DNA of 64,000 nucleotides from Pelosinus fermentans DSM 17108 (GCF_000271485.2 NZ_AKVN02000001.1:438001-502000); one strand, 5' to 3'. Numbered from the stretch's first letter, positions 42,862 to 52,463 are shown. Program-made: numbers and translations. The notes: generated by a model not told the origin, from the sequence alone.

Positions 42862-43779
42862 ATGAAGATACCATTTTGGCTATTTAAAAGATTCTTACAC
42901 AACTATCCAAATCGAAGACCGCATCAGCCAATTCCTGTGGAAACCTTAAATCTGGATGACATGTTACATGCGGAGCAGTCTAAAACCGTATGGTTTGGTC
43001 ATTCCACGGCTTTTATGCAGCTCGGAGGGAAGACGATCCTGTGTGATCCGATCTTTTCAAACCTTTTCTGGTTTTTTTCTCTATTTACGGGAAAACGGTT
43101 TACAGAACAATTGCCGATTGTACCGCAGGAACTCCCGGAAATAGATGTTGTTCTGTTGTCGCATGATCATTACGATCATATGGATTATCGTTCTATTATG
43201 GAAATCAAAGATAAAGTACATAGGTTTTGTGTGCCCCGCGGCGTTGGCGCTCGGCTGCGGCAGTGGGGGATTGCAAAGGAAAAGATTGCAGAATTGTCCT
43301 ATGGAGAAACCTCGTGCTTTGACAAGCTGATAGTTACCTGTACGCCAAATCAGCATTTTTCAGGAAGAAGCTTGTTTGACCGCAATAAGACCTTATGGTG
43401 CTCCTGGGTAATCACCAGTAAGGAGGAGAAAATTTTCTTTAGTGGTGACGGTGCCTATGGTCCGCATTTTAAGGAAATTGGTGACCAATATGGTCCATTT
43501 GACTTGACTCTTATGGAATGTGGCCAAGCTATTGAAAGCTTCGGGGCGATTCATATGACTCCTGAAAAAGCAGTGCAGGCACAACTTGATTTACAGGGGC
43601 AGCTCATGCTGCCAATTCACTGGGGAATGTTCAGCCAATCGAATATTGAATGGACACGGCAGATAGAGCGACTGCTAATAGAGGCCGAAAGGCGAGGGGT
43701 AAAAGTAGCTACACCGAGAATCGGTGAAATTGTCACCATTGGCGCTGAGCGATATCCTTGTACGTCCTGGTGGAAATAA
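42862..43779 (+). CDS. MBL-fold metal-dependent hydrolase (NAPE-PLD/UlaG type)
   Basis: A 305-residue metallo-beta-lactamase fold protein. WFGHSTAFMQLGGKTILCDPIFS (44-66) and the metal site SHDHYDHMDY (100-109) match N-acylphosphatidylethanolamine phospholipase D-like hydrolases; later ligands are in NQHFSGRSLFDRNKTLWCSWVI, FSGDGAYG and LPIHWGMF. It has no signal peptide. It could hydrolyse a phospholipid or cyclic phosphodiester; the substrate is not shown. The ATG lies eight bases after AAGGATG. It is a single-gene unit. Confidence 0.88.
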   Translation: MKIPFWLFKRFLHNYPNRRPHQPIPVETLNLDDMLHAEQSKTVWFGHSTAFMQLGGKTILCDPIFSNLFWFFSLFTGKRFTEQLPIVPQELPEIDVVLLSHDHYDHMDYRSIMEIKDKVHRFCVPRGVGARLRQWGIAKEKIAELSYGETSCFDKLIVTCTPNQHFSGRSLFDRNKTLWCSWVITSKEEKIFFSGDGAYGPHFKEIGDQYGPFDLTLMECGQAIESFGAIHMTPEKAVQAQLDLQGQLMLPIHWGMFSQSNIEWTRQIERLLIEAERRGVKVATPRIGEIVTIGAERYPCTSWWK

Positions 43780-43822
43780 ATTAGATTCAAAAGACTACAA
43801 ACAGGTACCCTGTTTCATAGAA

Positions 43823-44104
43823 AAGCTGGTAAGAGACAACTAACCTGTCCGAAACCAATGAAAAAGTCTATATTTCAAAAATTATACTAAAAGTAAAAGA
43901 TTGCAATGGCGCTAAAATGCGCTGTAAGAATCTTTTTTCGTATGTTATACATTTCAGTACCCCTGAATTTTGTTTGTAATTTTAAATGTAATACTTTTTC
44001 AGTGGTTTCAACCTGTCCCCGTGTCCCTTGTGATTTGTAGTGGCGGTTGCTTTTTCTCAAAGACGGTAGATGTGAAGGAAAGGCAAGGCAAGGCAAGGCA
44101 AGAG
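43823..44104 (+). repeat. REP fragments and short AAGGC repeat
   Basis: Holds a left-part copy (43823-43850), the right part ACCTGTCCCCGTGTCCC (44011-44027) preceded by CTTTTTCAGTGGTTTCA, which recurs before 46470, and five AAGGC units at 44080-44103. No gene is visible at 43780-44215. Confidence 0.6.
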
Positions 44105-44215
44105 TAACGGGACTACAGATGATGCCCAAAAGAGAATTCACTGAGTCCTGTTTCTCTCTTGTTTTTACAGAGAAGAAAATAGAGACGGAAGTATTAAAAA
44201 TATAATACAAAAAAG

Positions 44216-44244
44216 TTGACGGCTAAAGGTTTTCGTGTTAATAT
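44216..44244 (+). promoter_or_regulatory. Promoter of the T-box leader
   Basis: TTGACG (44216-44221), 17-base spacer, TAATAT (44239-44244). Transcription would begin near 44251, just ahead of the T-box leader. Confidence 0.65.
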
Positions 44245-44251
44245 GCAAATA

Positions 44252-44542
44252 ACCTAGTAATGAATTATAAAGGTAATAGTGGAGAGAAACATATATATTT
44301 TCTGTTCCAGAGAGCCGATTGTTGGTGGGAATTGGTAGCAGTAGTATATAAAATAGTCACTCTTAAGTTGGCAGTTGAATGTGAAAAGTAAACTGTGCCG
44401 GATTTTTCAAAGCATCCGTTATTGTGCTAAGGTTCAGTGATCTGATGAGATATCATTATTCCCAGATATAACTGATAGTAATAAGGGTAGTACCGCGGAT
44501 TTTACTTCTACCCCTTGCTTTGGCAAGGTGTAGAAGTTTTTT
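44252..44542 (+). ncRNA. T-box leader of brnQ
   Basis: Contains AGAGAGCCGATTGTTGGTG (stem I landmark), the T-box AAGGGTAGTACCGCGG (44483-44498) and a terminator ACTTCTACCCCTTGC..GCAAGGTGTAGAAGT with T6 (44504-44542). Uncharged tRNA pairs with the T-box and favours antitermination. The specifier codon is likely GTC (44356-44358, valine) by its place before ACTCTTAAG, although this is a guess from the usual layout. Confidence 0.88.
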
Positions 44543-44604
44543 ATTGCTCCAAAGTATATAAGTTGAGTTAAAGAATGATAAAGAATATGTAGGAGGCTAT
44601 TTCT

Positions 44605-45960
44605 ATGTCAAATAAGATATCATTAAAGGATATGACTGCTATTGGATTGATGCTGTTTGCTTTATTTTTTGGAGCAGGAAATTTGATTTTCCCCCCTAGT
44701 TTAGGACAAGGGGCAGGAGGTAATTTATGGCCTGCCATTTTTGGTTTTTTAATTACGGGAGTTGGTCTTCCTTTGCTTGGGGTATTGGCGATCGGTTTAT
44801 CGGGAAGTGAGGATTCACAAGCTTTAGCTTCAAAAGTGCATCCGATATTTGCTACAGTATTAATGGTGAGTATTTATTTAACAATTGGACCCTTATTTGC
44901 GATTCCTCGTACGGCGGCTGTTTCTTATGAAATTGGCATACGTCCATTTATGCCTAATGATAGTGGCGTGAATACGATAGGATTATCGCTATATACCTTA
45001 CTATTTTTTTGTGTTACGTATGGGCTATCTCTGAATCCTAGTAAATTGGTAGATCGAATCGGTAAGATTTTGACGCCCTTATTGCTGATAACCTTGGTAG
45101 TGATATTAGTACAACCGATTATAAATCCATTAGGAACCATTCAAATGCCATCTGTAGAGTATGCTAATTCCCCTCTATTTACAGGCTTTAAAGAGGGATA
45201 TTTGACAATGGATACATTGGCATCTGTGGTATTTGGGATTGTGGTGATTAATGCAATTAGGGATAAAGGTGTTACAAAGTCCAAGGATATTACCAAGGTC
45301 TGTGCAAGAGTTGGTTTGATTTCCGCGGGATTTTTAGCAATTATTTATGCAGCTTTAGCTTATGTTGGGGCGACTAGTGTGGAAACACTCGGGCAAGTTG
45401 CCAATGGAGGGATTATTTTGTCCAGTGTAGCAAATCATTTTTTTGGGCCACTAGGGAATGTAGTTCTTGGTTTGGCGATTATCTTTGCTTGTTTAACCAC
45501 AAGTATCGGATTGATCACTTCCTGTGCAACTTATTTTACAAAGATATTTCCTCGTTTTTCCTACAAACAACTTGTCGCAGGTTTTACGCTATTTAGTGCG
45601 GCTGTGGCCAATATGGGTTTAAATCAATTAATTGCCTTCTCGGTTCCTGTATTGGTAACGTTGTATCCTATCGTTATTGTCCTAATCCTATTAGTATTTT
45701 TGGAACCCTTATTCAATGGTAAAAGGGAAGTTTATGTCTGTAGTATCTTTTTGACAGCTCTTATTAGTCTGCTAGATGGTATGCAAGCAGCAGGCTTACA
45801 ATTAACCCTAGTTCATCAGTGGTTAAACAGGGTTATGCCACTGTATGCGGAGGGGTTTGGCTGGGTTGTGCCAGCAATTGTTGGGGTGGTTTTGGGATAT
45901 TGTATAAATGTAGCTCGTAAGTCGAATTCGTTATCAGCAGTAGGAAATGAGCGTGGATAG
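44605..45960 (+). CDS. brnQ: BrnQ branched-chain amino acid transporter
   Basis: A 451-residue carrier with about 12 membrane segments; LFALFFGAGNLIFPPSLGQGAGGNLWPAIFGFLITGVGLPLLG (about 16-58) is diagnostic. It imports leucine, isoleucine and valine with sodium or protons. The start after AGGAGG is firm. The T-box leader upstream makes its synthesis depend on the charging of a branched-chain tRNA, so import rises on starvation. A terminator-like hairpin lies at 46012-46069. Confidence 0.95.
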   Translation: MSNKISLKDMTAIGLMLFALFFGAGNLIFPPSLGQGAGGNLWPAIFGFLITGVGLPLLGVLAIGLSGSEDSQALASKVHPIFATVLMVSIYLTIGPLFAIPRTAAVSYEIGIRPFMPNDSGVNTIGLSLYTLLFFCVTYGLSLNPSKLVDRIGKILTPLLLITLVVILVQPIINPLGTIQMPSVEYANSPLFTGFKEGYLTMDTLASVVFGIVVINAIRDKGVTKSKDITKVCARVGLISAGFLAIIYAALAYVGATSVETLGQVANGGIILSSVANHFFGPLGNVVLGLAIIFACLTTSIGLITSCATYFTKIFPRFSYKQLVAGFTLFSAAVANMGLNQLIAFSVPVLVTLYPIVIVLILLVFLEPLFNGKREVYVCSIFLTALISLLDGMQAAGLQLTLVHQWLNRVMPLYAEGFGWVVPAIVGVVLGYCINVARKSNSLSAVGNERG

Positions 45961-46011
45961 CTGTGATAAAAGGAGGACTTATTAAATAGTCTTTTTCAAA
46001 AGAGATGCATT

Positions 46012-46069
46012 AAAATAAGAGTACCGTCTTGCCAAGGAGTATCTTAGCAGGAAGGTACTCTTATTTTCA
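46012..46069 (+). terminator. brnQ terminator
   Basis: AAAATAAGAGTACC and GGTACTCTTATTTT arms with a loop of about 30 bases. Confidence 0.65.
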
Positions 46070-46091
46070 CCTAATGAAGGAAACTTTTTAA

Positions 46092-46318
46092 AAGGGACAG
46101 GTTGTTTGTATCGAGAGATGGAAGAATTAAGAGTCCTGGACTACAATTCTTATTGGGATAAAAGCAACTGTAGATTGACAAGCAGGATTTCGCATTTATA
46201 AAGAGAAGCTACCCATAATAACTTAATTAGTAAATTTATGGGCAGCTTCTCTTTTAGTTGACTACGGATAAAATAAGAACAATTTAGAATTATCGTTTTT
46301 AAATGGGACAATGAACCT
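46092..46318 (+). repeat. Intergenic repeat module, copy I (core lost)
   Basis: GGGACAGGTTGTTTGTATCGAGAGATGGAAG, then the stem AGAGAAGCTACCCATAA..TTATGGGCAGCTTCTCTTTT (46202-46252), and a degenerate GGGACAATGAACCTC. A right-half core copy lies separately at 46469-46485. Confidence 0.8.
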
Positions 46319-46579
46319 CATGAAAGCGTTTCATCTCACCGTTTTTCCATAACTGCTTTGGTGTATTTTTAAGCATTTTGTTTTCTCTCATAATTGATAT
46401 AATCTACTTTAAATTATATCAGATTACTGGATTTTCCTACCACGTTTCTGACTTTTTCAGTGGTTTCAACCTGTCCCCGTGTCCCTTTCATAGTGACATT
46501 ATCACAAGTTAAACACAGTAATTTATTTTAAAATATTGATTTTATTTGAAAAGCAGGATATAATAGCCGTACGATATAT

Positions 46580-46744
46580 CGTAAGCGTTCACGTCAGCCA
46601 ACGCACTGTCCGACCTGTAAAGGGAAGAGAGTGCGTTTTTTTGTTGCTCTTTTATAAAGAACTCCACACTATATTACATCAAAATAACGTAAGCGTTCAC
46701 GTCAGCCAACGCACTGTTTTGCCATGTGCAGAAGTACGTTTTTG
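46580..46744 (+). promoter_or_regulatory. Tandem attenuator: duplicated 30-bp element with terminators
   Basis: The 30 bases CGTAAGCGTTCACGTCAGCC..ACGCACTGT occur twice (46580-46609 and 46688-46717). In each, GCGTT..AACGC can form a small hairpin that excludes a terminator: ACGCACT (46601-46607) with AGTGCGT (46630-46636) and T7, and the second ACGCACT with AGTACGT and T5. The pair sits just before the exporter gene, and probably senses a ligand, protein or codon. The class is not recognised. A frame running through it (46536-46805) is not taken as a gene. Confidence 0.6.
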
Positions 46745-46786
46745 TACCTTCTTGCTAGGTGGTGGTTACAGTCATAAGGAGATCAT

Positions 46787-47980
46787 ATGTCAAAAATATC
46801 ATTAAAGCAAAGTCTCTCAAAACTAGGCATTGCAATTTTTCTCACTTATTTATCCGTTGCGATGGCGCTTCCGGTCGTCTCTGTATTCGTAAAAGAAGTT
46901 CTCAATCTTCCTAACTGGTTAGGAGGAGTTGCAGTCGGGGTATCTTTTGTTGCAACGATTCTTTCCAGAAAGTACGCAGGAGATTTTGCTGATACAAAAA
47001 GTAGTAAAAAATGTTTTATGATCGGTTTTTTCTTTTACATGGTTGCTGCACTTGTTTGCATGGCTGCTTCAATAACAGGATTGAGTGCTTCAGTATCATT
47101 CACTATTCTTATTGTGGGGCGACTTTTGCTCGGCATAGGAGAAAGTATGACGACCGTCGGGATTCCAAGTTGGCATTTTTTATATCTCGGTCCTGTACAT
47201 TCAGGAAAGATACTTGCGGTTCTTGGAATGGCTATGTACGGTGCATTTGCATTGGGAGGGCCTGTGGGGCTTACACTCTATCGGTATTTTGGCTTTGATT
47301 CGGTTATGCTGGCCTCATCTATTGTGCCAATTATCGGTGTGATCATGTTTGTCACTTCTCCTGAAGTTGCTCCGCATAAAGCGCTTGAAGCGAAAAAGTC
47401 ATTTTTCAAACTTTTAAGATCAATATGGAAACAAGGAATGACTGTTACACTTCAAGGCATCGGATTTGCGGTCTTAGGAGCCTTCATCTCGCTTTATTTT
47501 AAGGATCAAGGATGGCCATATGCTGGTATTGGTCTTTCGTTATTCGGAATCGGATTTGTGATAAGCCGTATTCTTTTCGGCACTTTACCCGATAAAATTG
47601 GAGGAGTAAAGGTCGCACTTGTTTCGCTTGTGGTTGAAACAGTGGGGCAGGGATTACTTTGGCTTGCACCTCATTACAGTCTTGCTTTACTTGGAGCTTT
47701 ACTTACTGGTCTCGGCTGTTCAATGATATATCCGGCTATGGGGGTAGAAGTTATAAAGAGAATTAGTCCGGAACAGCGTGGTGCCGCTTTCGGAGGGTTT
47801 GCAATGTTTCAAGATGTTGCCTATGCCTTTTCTGCACCAATTGGAGGCGTGATTGCTGATAAATTTAGCTATTCTTCAACCTTCCTTTTCGGGTTTATTG
47901 CTGCAGTTGGTGGTATTATTATAGTTCGCTCAATGATGATCAAGAATCTGCCAATAAACAATACTGATAGCACACTATAA
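46787..47980 (+). CDS. MFS transporter (YhhS-like)
   Basis: A 397-residue major facilitator with 12 predicted membrane segments, resembling E. coli YhhS in layout: ATILSRKYAGDFADTKSSKKC (motif A), ILIVGRLLLGIGESMTTVGIPSW (motif B/C region) and YGAFALGGPVGLTLY. The C-terminal half has SRILFGTLPDKIGGVKVALVSLVVE. YhhS-like exporters move sugars or organic compounds outward; the substrate is unknown. The ATG follows AAGGAG. The tandem attenuator suggests induction by a small molecule. Confidence 0.85.
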   Translation: MSKISLKQSLSKLGIAIFLTYLSVAMALPVVSVFVKEVLNLPNWLGGVAVGVSFVATILSRKYAGDFADTKSSKKCFMIGFFFYMVAALVCMAASITGLSASVSFTILIVGRLLLGIGESMTTVGIPSWHFLYLGPVHSGKILAVLGMAMYGAFALGGPVGLTLYRYFGFDSVMLASSIVPIIGVIMFVTSPEVAPHKALEAKKSFFKLLRSIWKQGMTVTLQGIGFAVLGAFISLYFKDQGWPYAGIGLSLFGIGFVISRILFGTLPDKIGGVKVALVSLVVETVGQGLLWLAPHYSLALLGALLTGLGCSMIYPAMGVEVIKRISPEQRGAAFGGFAMFQDVAYAFSAPIGGVIADKFSYSSTFLFGFIAAVGGIIIVRSMMIKNLPINNTDSTL

Positions 47981-47990
47981 TGGATGATAT

Positions 47991-48236
47991 ACAAAGCCTT
48001 GCTTTGGTAAAATAATGCTTATAATGTAAAATTATAACAGGATTTAGCGTTTATAAAGGGAAGCTAACCATAATAAACTTAGTTAGTAAATTTAAAAAGA
48101 GAAATCATTCATAAATCTAGCAGATTATGAATGGTTTCTCTTTTTTTTTGACATATCGATAGAATAAAGATTATTTAGAATTATCGTCTTTAAATTGGGA
48201 CAAGGAACCTGTCCCCGTGTCCCTTCCCCGTGTCCC
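47991..48236 (+). repeat. Intergenic repeat module, copy J, with rebuilt stem
   Basis: The left block (AAAGCCTTGCTTTGGTAAAATAATGCTTATAATG) is followed by a partial stem (GAAGCTAACCATAATAAAC) and then by a second, differing stem AGAGAAATCATTCATAA..TTATGAATGGTTTCTCTTTTTTTTT (48096-48150). Both arms differ from other copies but still pair. The core is followed by a duplicated CCCCGTGTCCC. No gene can be supported at 48237-48636. Confidence 0.85.
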
Positions 48237-48636
48237 TTCAATTGAAAATCCATAGGCAAATTCACCGCGATTTCCTTTTTCGGGGCAAAAAAAAATTTTG
48301 CACGCAGATAGTTCAAGACTCAACTTGCAGTATTTTACTACTTGTTGAGCCTTTTTTCGCGCAAAACTTCCGATTGAACCCTGTACAAACCGTCCCGTGC
48401 GCCCACGGCAAGCTACTGCCTGGCACACTTTCTTTTGCTAGTAATCCACCTCAGCCTATCCCTTATTCTGTTAATCAAATGAAATGCTAAATTTGACAAA
48501 CTAAAAACTTTATTTTAAAATGAGGTTGTTAGTTAAAAAATTCCATAATCATTTCACAATAATAAATACTTGTAAAAATTATTATAAACTTCAAAAAAAG
48601 AGCCGTTTTGAGACTGAATTTTTTTAGGAGGGATAT

Positions 48637-49920
48637 ATGATGACGAACAAAAAGAAAGTTATGTTCATTTCTTACCACGGTGATCCGTTAGAGAAACTTG
48701 GTGGAATCCAGTCTGGCGGGCAAAACACGTATGTAAAAGAAGTGGTATCCTCATTAGAATCGCTTGGTCTTGTGGCAGATGTATTTACTCACTGGTCAGA
48801 TCCTGCCGCTCCACAAATACAGTTGATTGGTAAAAAGTCACGGGTTATCCGCCTTGAAGCTGGACAAAAAGGATTTCAGCCAAAGCAGCTACTCTATACC
48901 ATGCTTCCTAATTTTATTAAAGATATTACAGCATTCATGCAGAGTCCATATCAATACTCCTTAATTCATAGTAATTATTGGCTATCGGGTACTGTAGGCA
49001 GATATCTGAAAAATAAATATAGCTTGCCACTTGTTCATACTTCTCACTCGCTTGGTATTGTAAGAAAAAACGCTGTAGGACAACTTCAAAACAACATCAG
49101 TGCAATTCGCATTGAATCCGAAAAAGAACTACTGCAAAAAGCAGATTGCATAATTGCTACAACATCAACGGAAGAAAATCTATTGCATGAATTTTATCAA
49201 GTCGAACTCAAGAAAATAAAAATAGTTCCATGTGGAGTAAATACTGATATTTTTCGTCCCCTTCAACATGATGCTGCAATAGGCTATAACAGCAATAATC
49301 ACAAAATATTATTGTTTGTAGGACGTTTCGAAGAAAACAAAGGATTAGCAATTCTGTTACAGGCAATCGTAGCGTTAAGAAAAAAATATCCGCAAGCTAT
49401 TAATAATTTACGTCTTTTGATCGGCGGGGGTGACCCTCTTAACATACCAGAAACATCAATAAGTGTCGAAAAAAAACAATACCAACATTTTATTAATCAA
49501 CACTCTCTAGCAGATCATATTCAATTTCTAGGACCTCTCAAACACGAAGAATTAGCCCAATACTTGTCTGTAGCCAGAGCGACAATTGTACCATCTTATT
49601 ATGAATCTTTCGGGCTAGTTGCAATTGAAGCCATGGCCTGCGGATCCCCAGTTATTGCTTCTGACACAGGAGGGCTAGCTCATAATGTTTTACATGGGAA
49701 AACAGGGCTATTGGTAGAACCTAAGAATCCATTATTGCTGGCTGAAGCAATTCACGAACTGCTCATCAATGATTCTTTAAATAAATGGATGAGTAAAAAT
49801 GCTGCTGCTCATGCCAAACGATTTTCCTGGCTTCAAGTAGCGAAAGATTTAACAAAAATATACCGTGGGGTGGTAGCATGCCAAGAAGATGTGTTGAACA
49901 TTCGACAAAGTATGTATTAG
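48637..49920 (+). CDS. Glycosyltransferase family 4, sucrose-phosphate-synthase-like
   Basis: A 427-residue GT-B glycosyltransferase. The N-terminal part has KLGGIQSGGQNTYVKEVVSSLESLG (about 20-44), with the G-G-Q-N-x-Y/V pattern of sucrose-phosphate and mannosylfructose-phosphate synthases, and HTSHSLGIVRK (about 132). The C-terminal part has VGRFEENKGL (about 229) and the donor-site ESFGLVAIEAMACGSPVIASDTGG (about 325). The gene ends inside the phosphatase gene with 43 bases overlap. Together they would make a non-reducing disaccharide by a synthase plus phosphatase route. GlgA or MshA-type roles are less likely. Confidence 0.8.
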   Translation: MMTNKKKVMFISYHGDPLEKLGGIQSGGQNTYVKEVVSSLESLGLVADVFTHWSDPAAPQIQLIGKKSRVIRLEAGQKGFQPKQLLYTMLPNFIKDITAFMQSPYQYSLIHSNYWLSGTVGRYLKNKYSLPLVHTSHSLGIVRKNAVGQLQNNISAIRIESEKELLQKADCIIATTSTEENLLHEFYQVELKKIKIVPCGVNTDIFRPLQHDAAIGYNSNNHKILLFVGRFEENKGLAILLQAIVALRKKYPQAINNLRLLIGGGDPLNIPETSISVEKKQYQHFINQHSLADHIQFLGPLKHEELAQYLSVARATIVPSYYESFGLVAIEAMACGSPVIASDTGGLAHNVLHGKTGLLVEPKNPLLLAEAIHELLINDSLNKWMSKNAAAHAKRFSWLQVAKDLTKIYRGVVACQEDVLNIRQSMY

Positions 49921-50633
49921 CAACAGATCTTGATGGTACTCTGATTGGTTGTAAACAATCTTTGAAGAATTTAAATCAGATTATCGAAAAACAAAGATCA
50001 AATATCCTACTAATCTATATTACAGGTCGAACTTTTTCTTCGGCTTGGCAGCTTGTCCAATCCGAGACCTTACTTATCCCTGATATCCTAATCTCAGACG
50101 TTGGTACTGAAATACATCTAGCCCCCAATTTTATCCGCAATGCAGGCTGGGAAATCAAAATAGGGTCTAAGTGGAAAATAGCTGAAATACGTACTCTACT
50201 ATCAAATATAAAAAATTTAAAACCGCAACCTATCCATCCCAAATTCCGACTTTCTTACTTAACGGAAAGCGCTGATTTCGCCAAAGTTTTATCAGAAATA
50301 TATAAACTAAAACGCGAATTACAAATTCCCATTGAAATCGTTCCTTCATTGGGACATCTGATTGATATTTTGCCTGAAGGAGCAGGTAAAGGTCCCGCTT
50401 TACAGTTTGTACAATCAAATTTTGGGATTGCTGAAAAACAAATATTTGTATGTGGTGATAGTGGTAACGACTACTCTATGTTTATCCATGGATTCCAAGG
50501 GATTGTCGTTGGCAATGCATGTTCTGATTTCAAACAGCAATTAGATAGCATACGCACTTGTATTTATTTTTCTAAAGCTCACTATGCAGCCGGAATTTTG
50601 GAGGGCTTAAAAACATATGGCTTAATTTACTAA
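49878..50633 (+). CDS. Sucrose-phosphatase-like HAD hydrolase (S6PP family)
   Basis: A 251-residue HAD hydrolase of type IIB. The nucleophile motif is ATDLDGTLIG (D17, D19), motif II is YITGR, PDILISDVGTEIHLAPN (about 70-86) is typical of sucrose-6-phosphate phosphatase, and motif IV is VCGDSGNDYSMF. The cap between is shortened. It should remove the phosphate from the disaccharide phosphate made by the overlapping glycosyltransferase. The ATG is preceded by GGGGTGG. Cytoplasmic. Confidence 0.85.
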   Translation: MPRRCVEHSTKYVLATDLDGTLIGCKQSLKNLNQIIEKQRSNILLIYITGRTFSSAWQLVQSETLLIPDILISDVGTEIHLAPNFIRNAGWEIKIGSKWKIAEIRTLLSNIKNLKPQPIHPKFRLSYLTESADFAKVLSEIYKLKRELQIPIEIVPSLGHLIDILPEGAGKGPALQFVQSNFGIAEKQIFVCGDSGNDYSMFIHGFQGIVVGNACSDFKQQLDSIRTCIYFSKAHYAAGILEGLKTYGLIY

Positions 50634-50699
50634 CTGCTTTGTTTATTCTGATGTAGTCCCGTTTGTGTGGAAGATAAATAGTCAGTAGAAGTGAACACG

Positions 50700-51100
50700 T
50701 TATGAACACGGCGTTACAACCGATGTATGACTGAAAACGCATCCCATGGACGAAAGTCTTTCGGGAGGTTTTTAAGCTCCAAAAACGAGTTTATCAAGCT
50801 TCTCTTCGTGGTGACAAAAAGACAGTACGTAAGTTGCAACGACTTCTCATGAAATCATGGTATGGACGACTTCTATAAGAAAGTTGCCAAGGCACTCAAG
50901 AAACAACAAGGTAGTGTGCCATATGCGACCTTTACTTTACTGAACTAGAACTGCCAAATACCGTGACAATTACGAAAAGCCAAATAATCGAGGAGCCGGA
51001 TGACAAGAAATTGTCACGTCCGGTTCTGGAGCCGAGCCGGAGAGGGTTACCTTTTCAGCTTAGGTAGCAGCCTGAGGGTGAAATTCCCCCGGGCTACTTC
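50700..51100 (+). mobile_element. Degenerate group II intron
   Basis: A 41-codon frame (50738-50860) reads RIPWTKVFREVFKLQKRVYQASLRGDKKTVRKLQRLLMKSW, the N-terminus of an intron-encoded reverse transcriptase; the rest of that gene is deleted. About 130 bases on lies a domain V hairpin GAGCCGGATGACAAGAAAT..GTCACGTCCGGTTC (50993-51026), and further structure follows. A right-hand repeat core (CCCGTGTCCC, to 51111) adjoins its end. It cannot splice or move by itself as it stands. Confidence 0.75.
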
Positions 51101-51212
51101 TCCCGTGTCCCATAGCAAAAAAGAACTACTTGGAAGAGTCGCAAGGCATACCCCGGAAATATTATAACAATCTCCATATATTATAATAATATGTAAAATA
51201 TCTCAATGCGTT

Positions 51213-51241
51213 TTGACTAGTAACAACTTCTAAAATATAAT
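51213..51241 (+). promoter_or_regulatory. opuA promoter
   Basis: TTGACT (51213-51218), 17-base spacer, TATAAT (51236-51241), about 38 bases before the opuAA start. Near-consensus. Confidence 0.75.
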
Positions 51242-51278
51242 GGAATTGTTAGATTGAAAACTGCTTAAGGAGGGACTT

Positions 51279-52463
51279 ATGTCAAAAGTAGAAGTAATTA
51301 ATTTATATAAAGTCTTCGGAATCCAACCTCAATCTATTTTGCCAATGATAAAAAAAGGTGCATCCAAGCGTCAAGTGATGGAAGAGACTGGCCATACAGT
51401 GGGAATAAACAACGTAAGTTTTCAGGTAGAGCAAGGAGAAATATTTGTTATTATGGGACTGTCAGGCTGTGGGAAATCTACCTTGGTGCGATGTATCAAC
51501 AGGTTGATTGAGCCGACTGCGGGGGAAATCAGGATTGATGGTGAAAATATTATTGGTGTTGATCCTAATCGGCTGCTGGAAATTCGTCGCAAGAAAGTAG
51601 CCATGGTATTTCAGCGTTTTGGTCTTTTGCCTCATCGAGATGTTTGCTCAAATGTAGAGTATGGACTTGAGATTCAGGGGGTTGATCCGGCTGTCTGCAG
51701 GGAAAAAGCTCTTCAGACCATTGAACTCGTCGGTCTAAAAGGGTATGAGTTTAATATGCCTAGCCAGTTAAGTGGCGGAATGCAGCAGCGGGTGGGACTT
51801 GCTCGCGCTTTAGCGACAGAACCGGATATTTTGTTAATGGATGAGGCATTCAGCGCGCTTGATCCACTTATTCGGAGAGAGATGCAGGAAGAGTTGCTTG
51901 AACTGCAGGCAAAGATGAGTAAAACAATTATTTTCATTACTCATGATCTGGATGAAGCACTAAGGCTTGGCGACAGGATCGCAGTCATGAGAGATGGTCA
52001 GATTGTCCAAATCGGGAATTCAGAAGAAATATTGACCCATCCTGCTGACGATTATGTGCGGGCCTTTGTCCAGGATGTTGATAGAACAAAGGTGCTTACG
52101 GCAAGCTCGATAATGAAGCGCCCCGACCCTTTGGTTATCCCAAAGGACGGGCCAAGGGCGGCAGTGCGCCGTATGCAGGAAGAAGGGATTTCCAGCCTAT
52201 ATGTTGTTGACTCTCAACGACGGTTTCACGGGATTGTGCGAATCGAAGATGTTACACGCCTTGTTCATCAGGAAATACATAATCTCGAAGAAGTTATTGT
52301 TAAGGATGTTCCTATTGCTAATCCTAACATGCAAATAATTGAACTATTACCAATCGCATTCAATGCTAAGACGCCAATTGTTGTACTAGATGATCAAAAT
52401 AAAATGCGGGGGATTATTAGAAGAGCGGCAGTAATATCCAGTATCATGGGGGAGGAAAAATAG
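51279..52463 (+). CDS. opuAA: Glycine betaine/proline ABC transporter ATPase
   Basis: A 394-residue ProV/OpuAA subunit. An N-terminal lead with FGIQPQSILPMIKKGASK precedes the ATPase: Walker A MGLSGCGKST (59-68), signature LSGGMQQRVGLARAL, Walker B ILLMDEAFSALDP and FITHDLDEALRLGDR. The C-terminal part (about 275-390) is a pair of CBS domains, which in OpuA senses ionic strength and gates transport. It is the first of the three-gene operon opuAA-AB-AC. Confidence 0.95.
   Translation: MSKVEVINLYKVFGIQPQSILPMIKKGASKRQVMEETGHTVGINNVSFQVEQGEIFVIMGLSGCGKSTLVRCINRLIEPTAGEIRIDGENIIGVDPNRLLEIRRKKVAMVFQRFGLLPHRDVCSNVEYGLEIQGVDPAVCREKALQTIELVGLKGYEFNMPSQLSGGMQQRVGLARALATEPDILLMDEAFSALDPLIRREMQEELLELQAKMSKTIIFITHDLDEALRLGDRIAVMRDGQIVQIGNSEEILTHPADDYVRAFVQDVDRTKVLTASSIMKRPDPLVIPKDGPRAAVRRMQEEGISSLYVVDSQRRFHGIVRIEDVTRLVHQEIHNLEEVIVKDVPIANPNMQIIELLPIAFNAKTPIVVLDDQNKMRGIIRRAAVISSIMGEEK

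Noticed and set aside
46536-46805. 89-codon plus-strand frame
   Set aside because: It runs through the duplicated attenuator and its terminators, repeats the same peptide twice for that reason, and has no usable start signal.
48171-48428. Two minus-strand frames ending in repeat sequence
   Set aside because: Peptides such as GTGSLS and RGQVPCP arise from translating the repeat core; no start signal is present.
51067-51095. AGGGTGAAATTCCC, similar to the FMN riboswitch
   Set aside because: The remaining conserved FMN blocks are absent and the segment belongs to the 3' part of the group II intron remnant.
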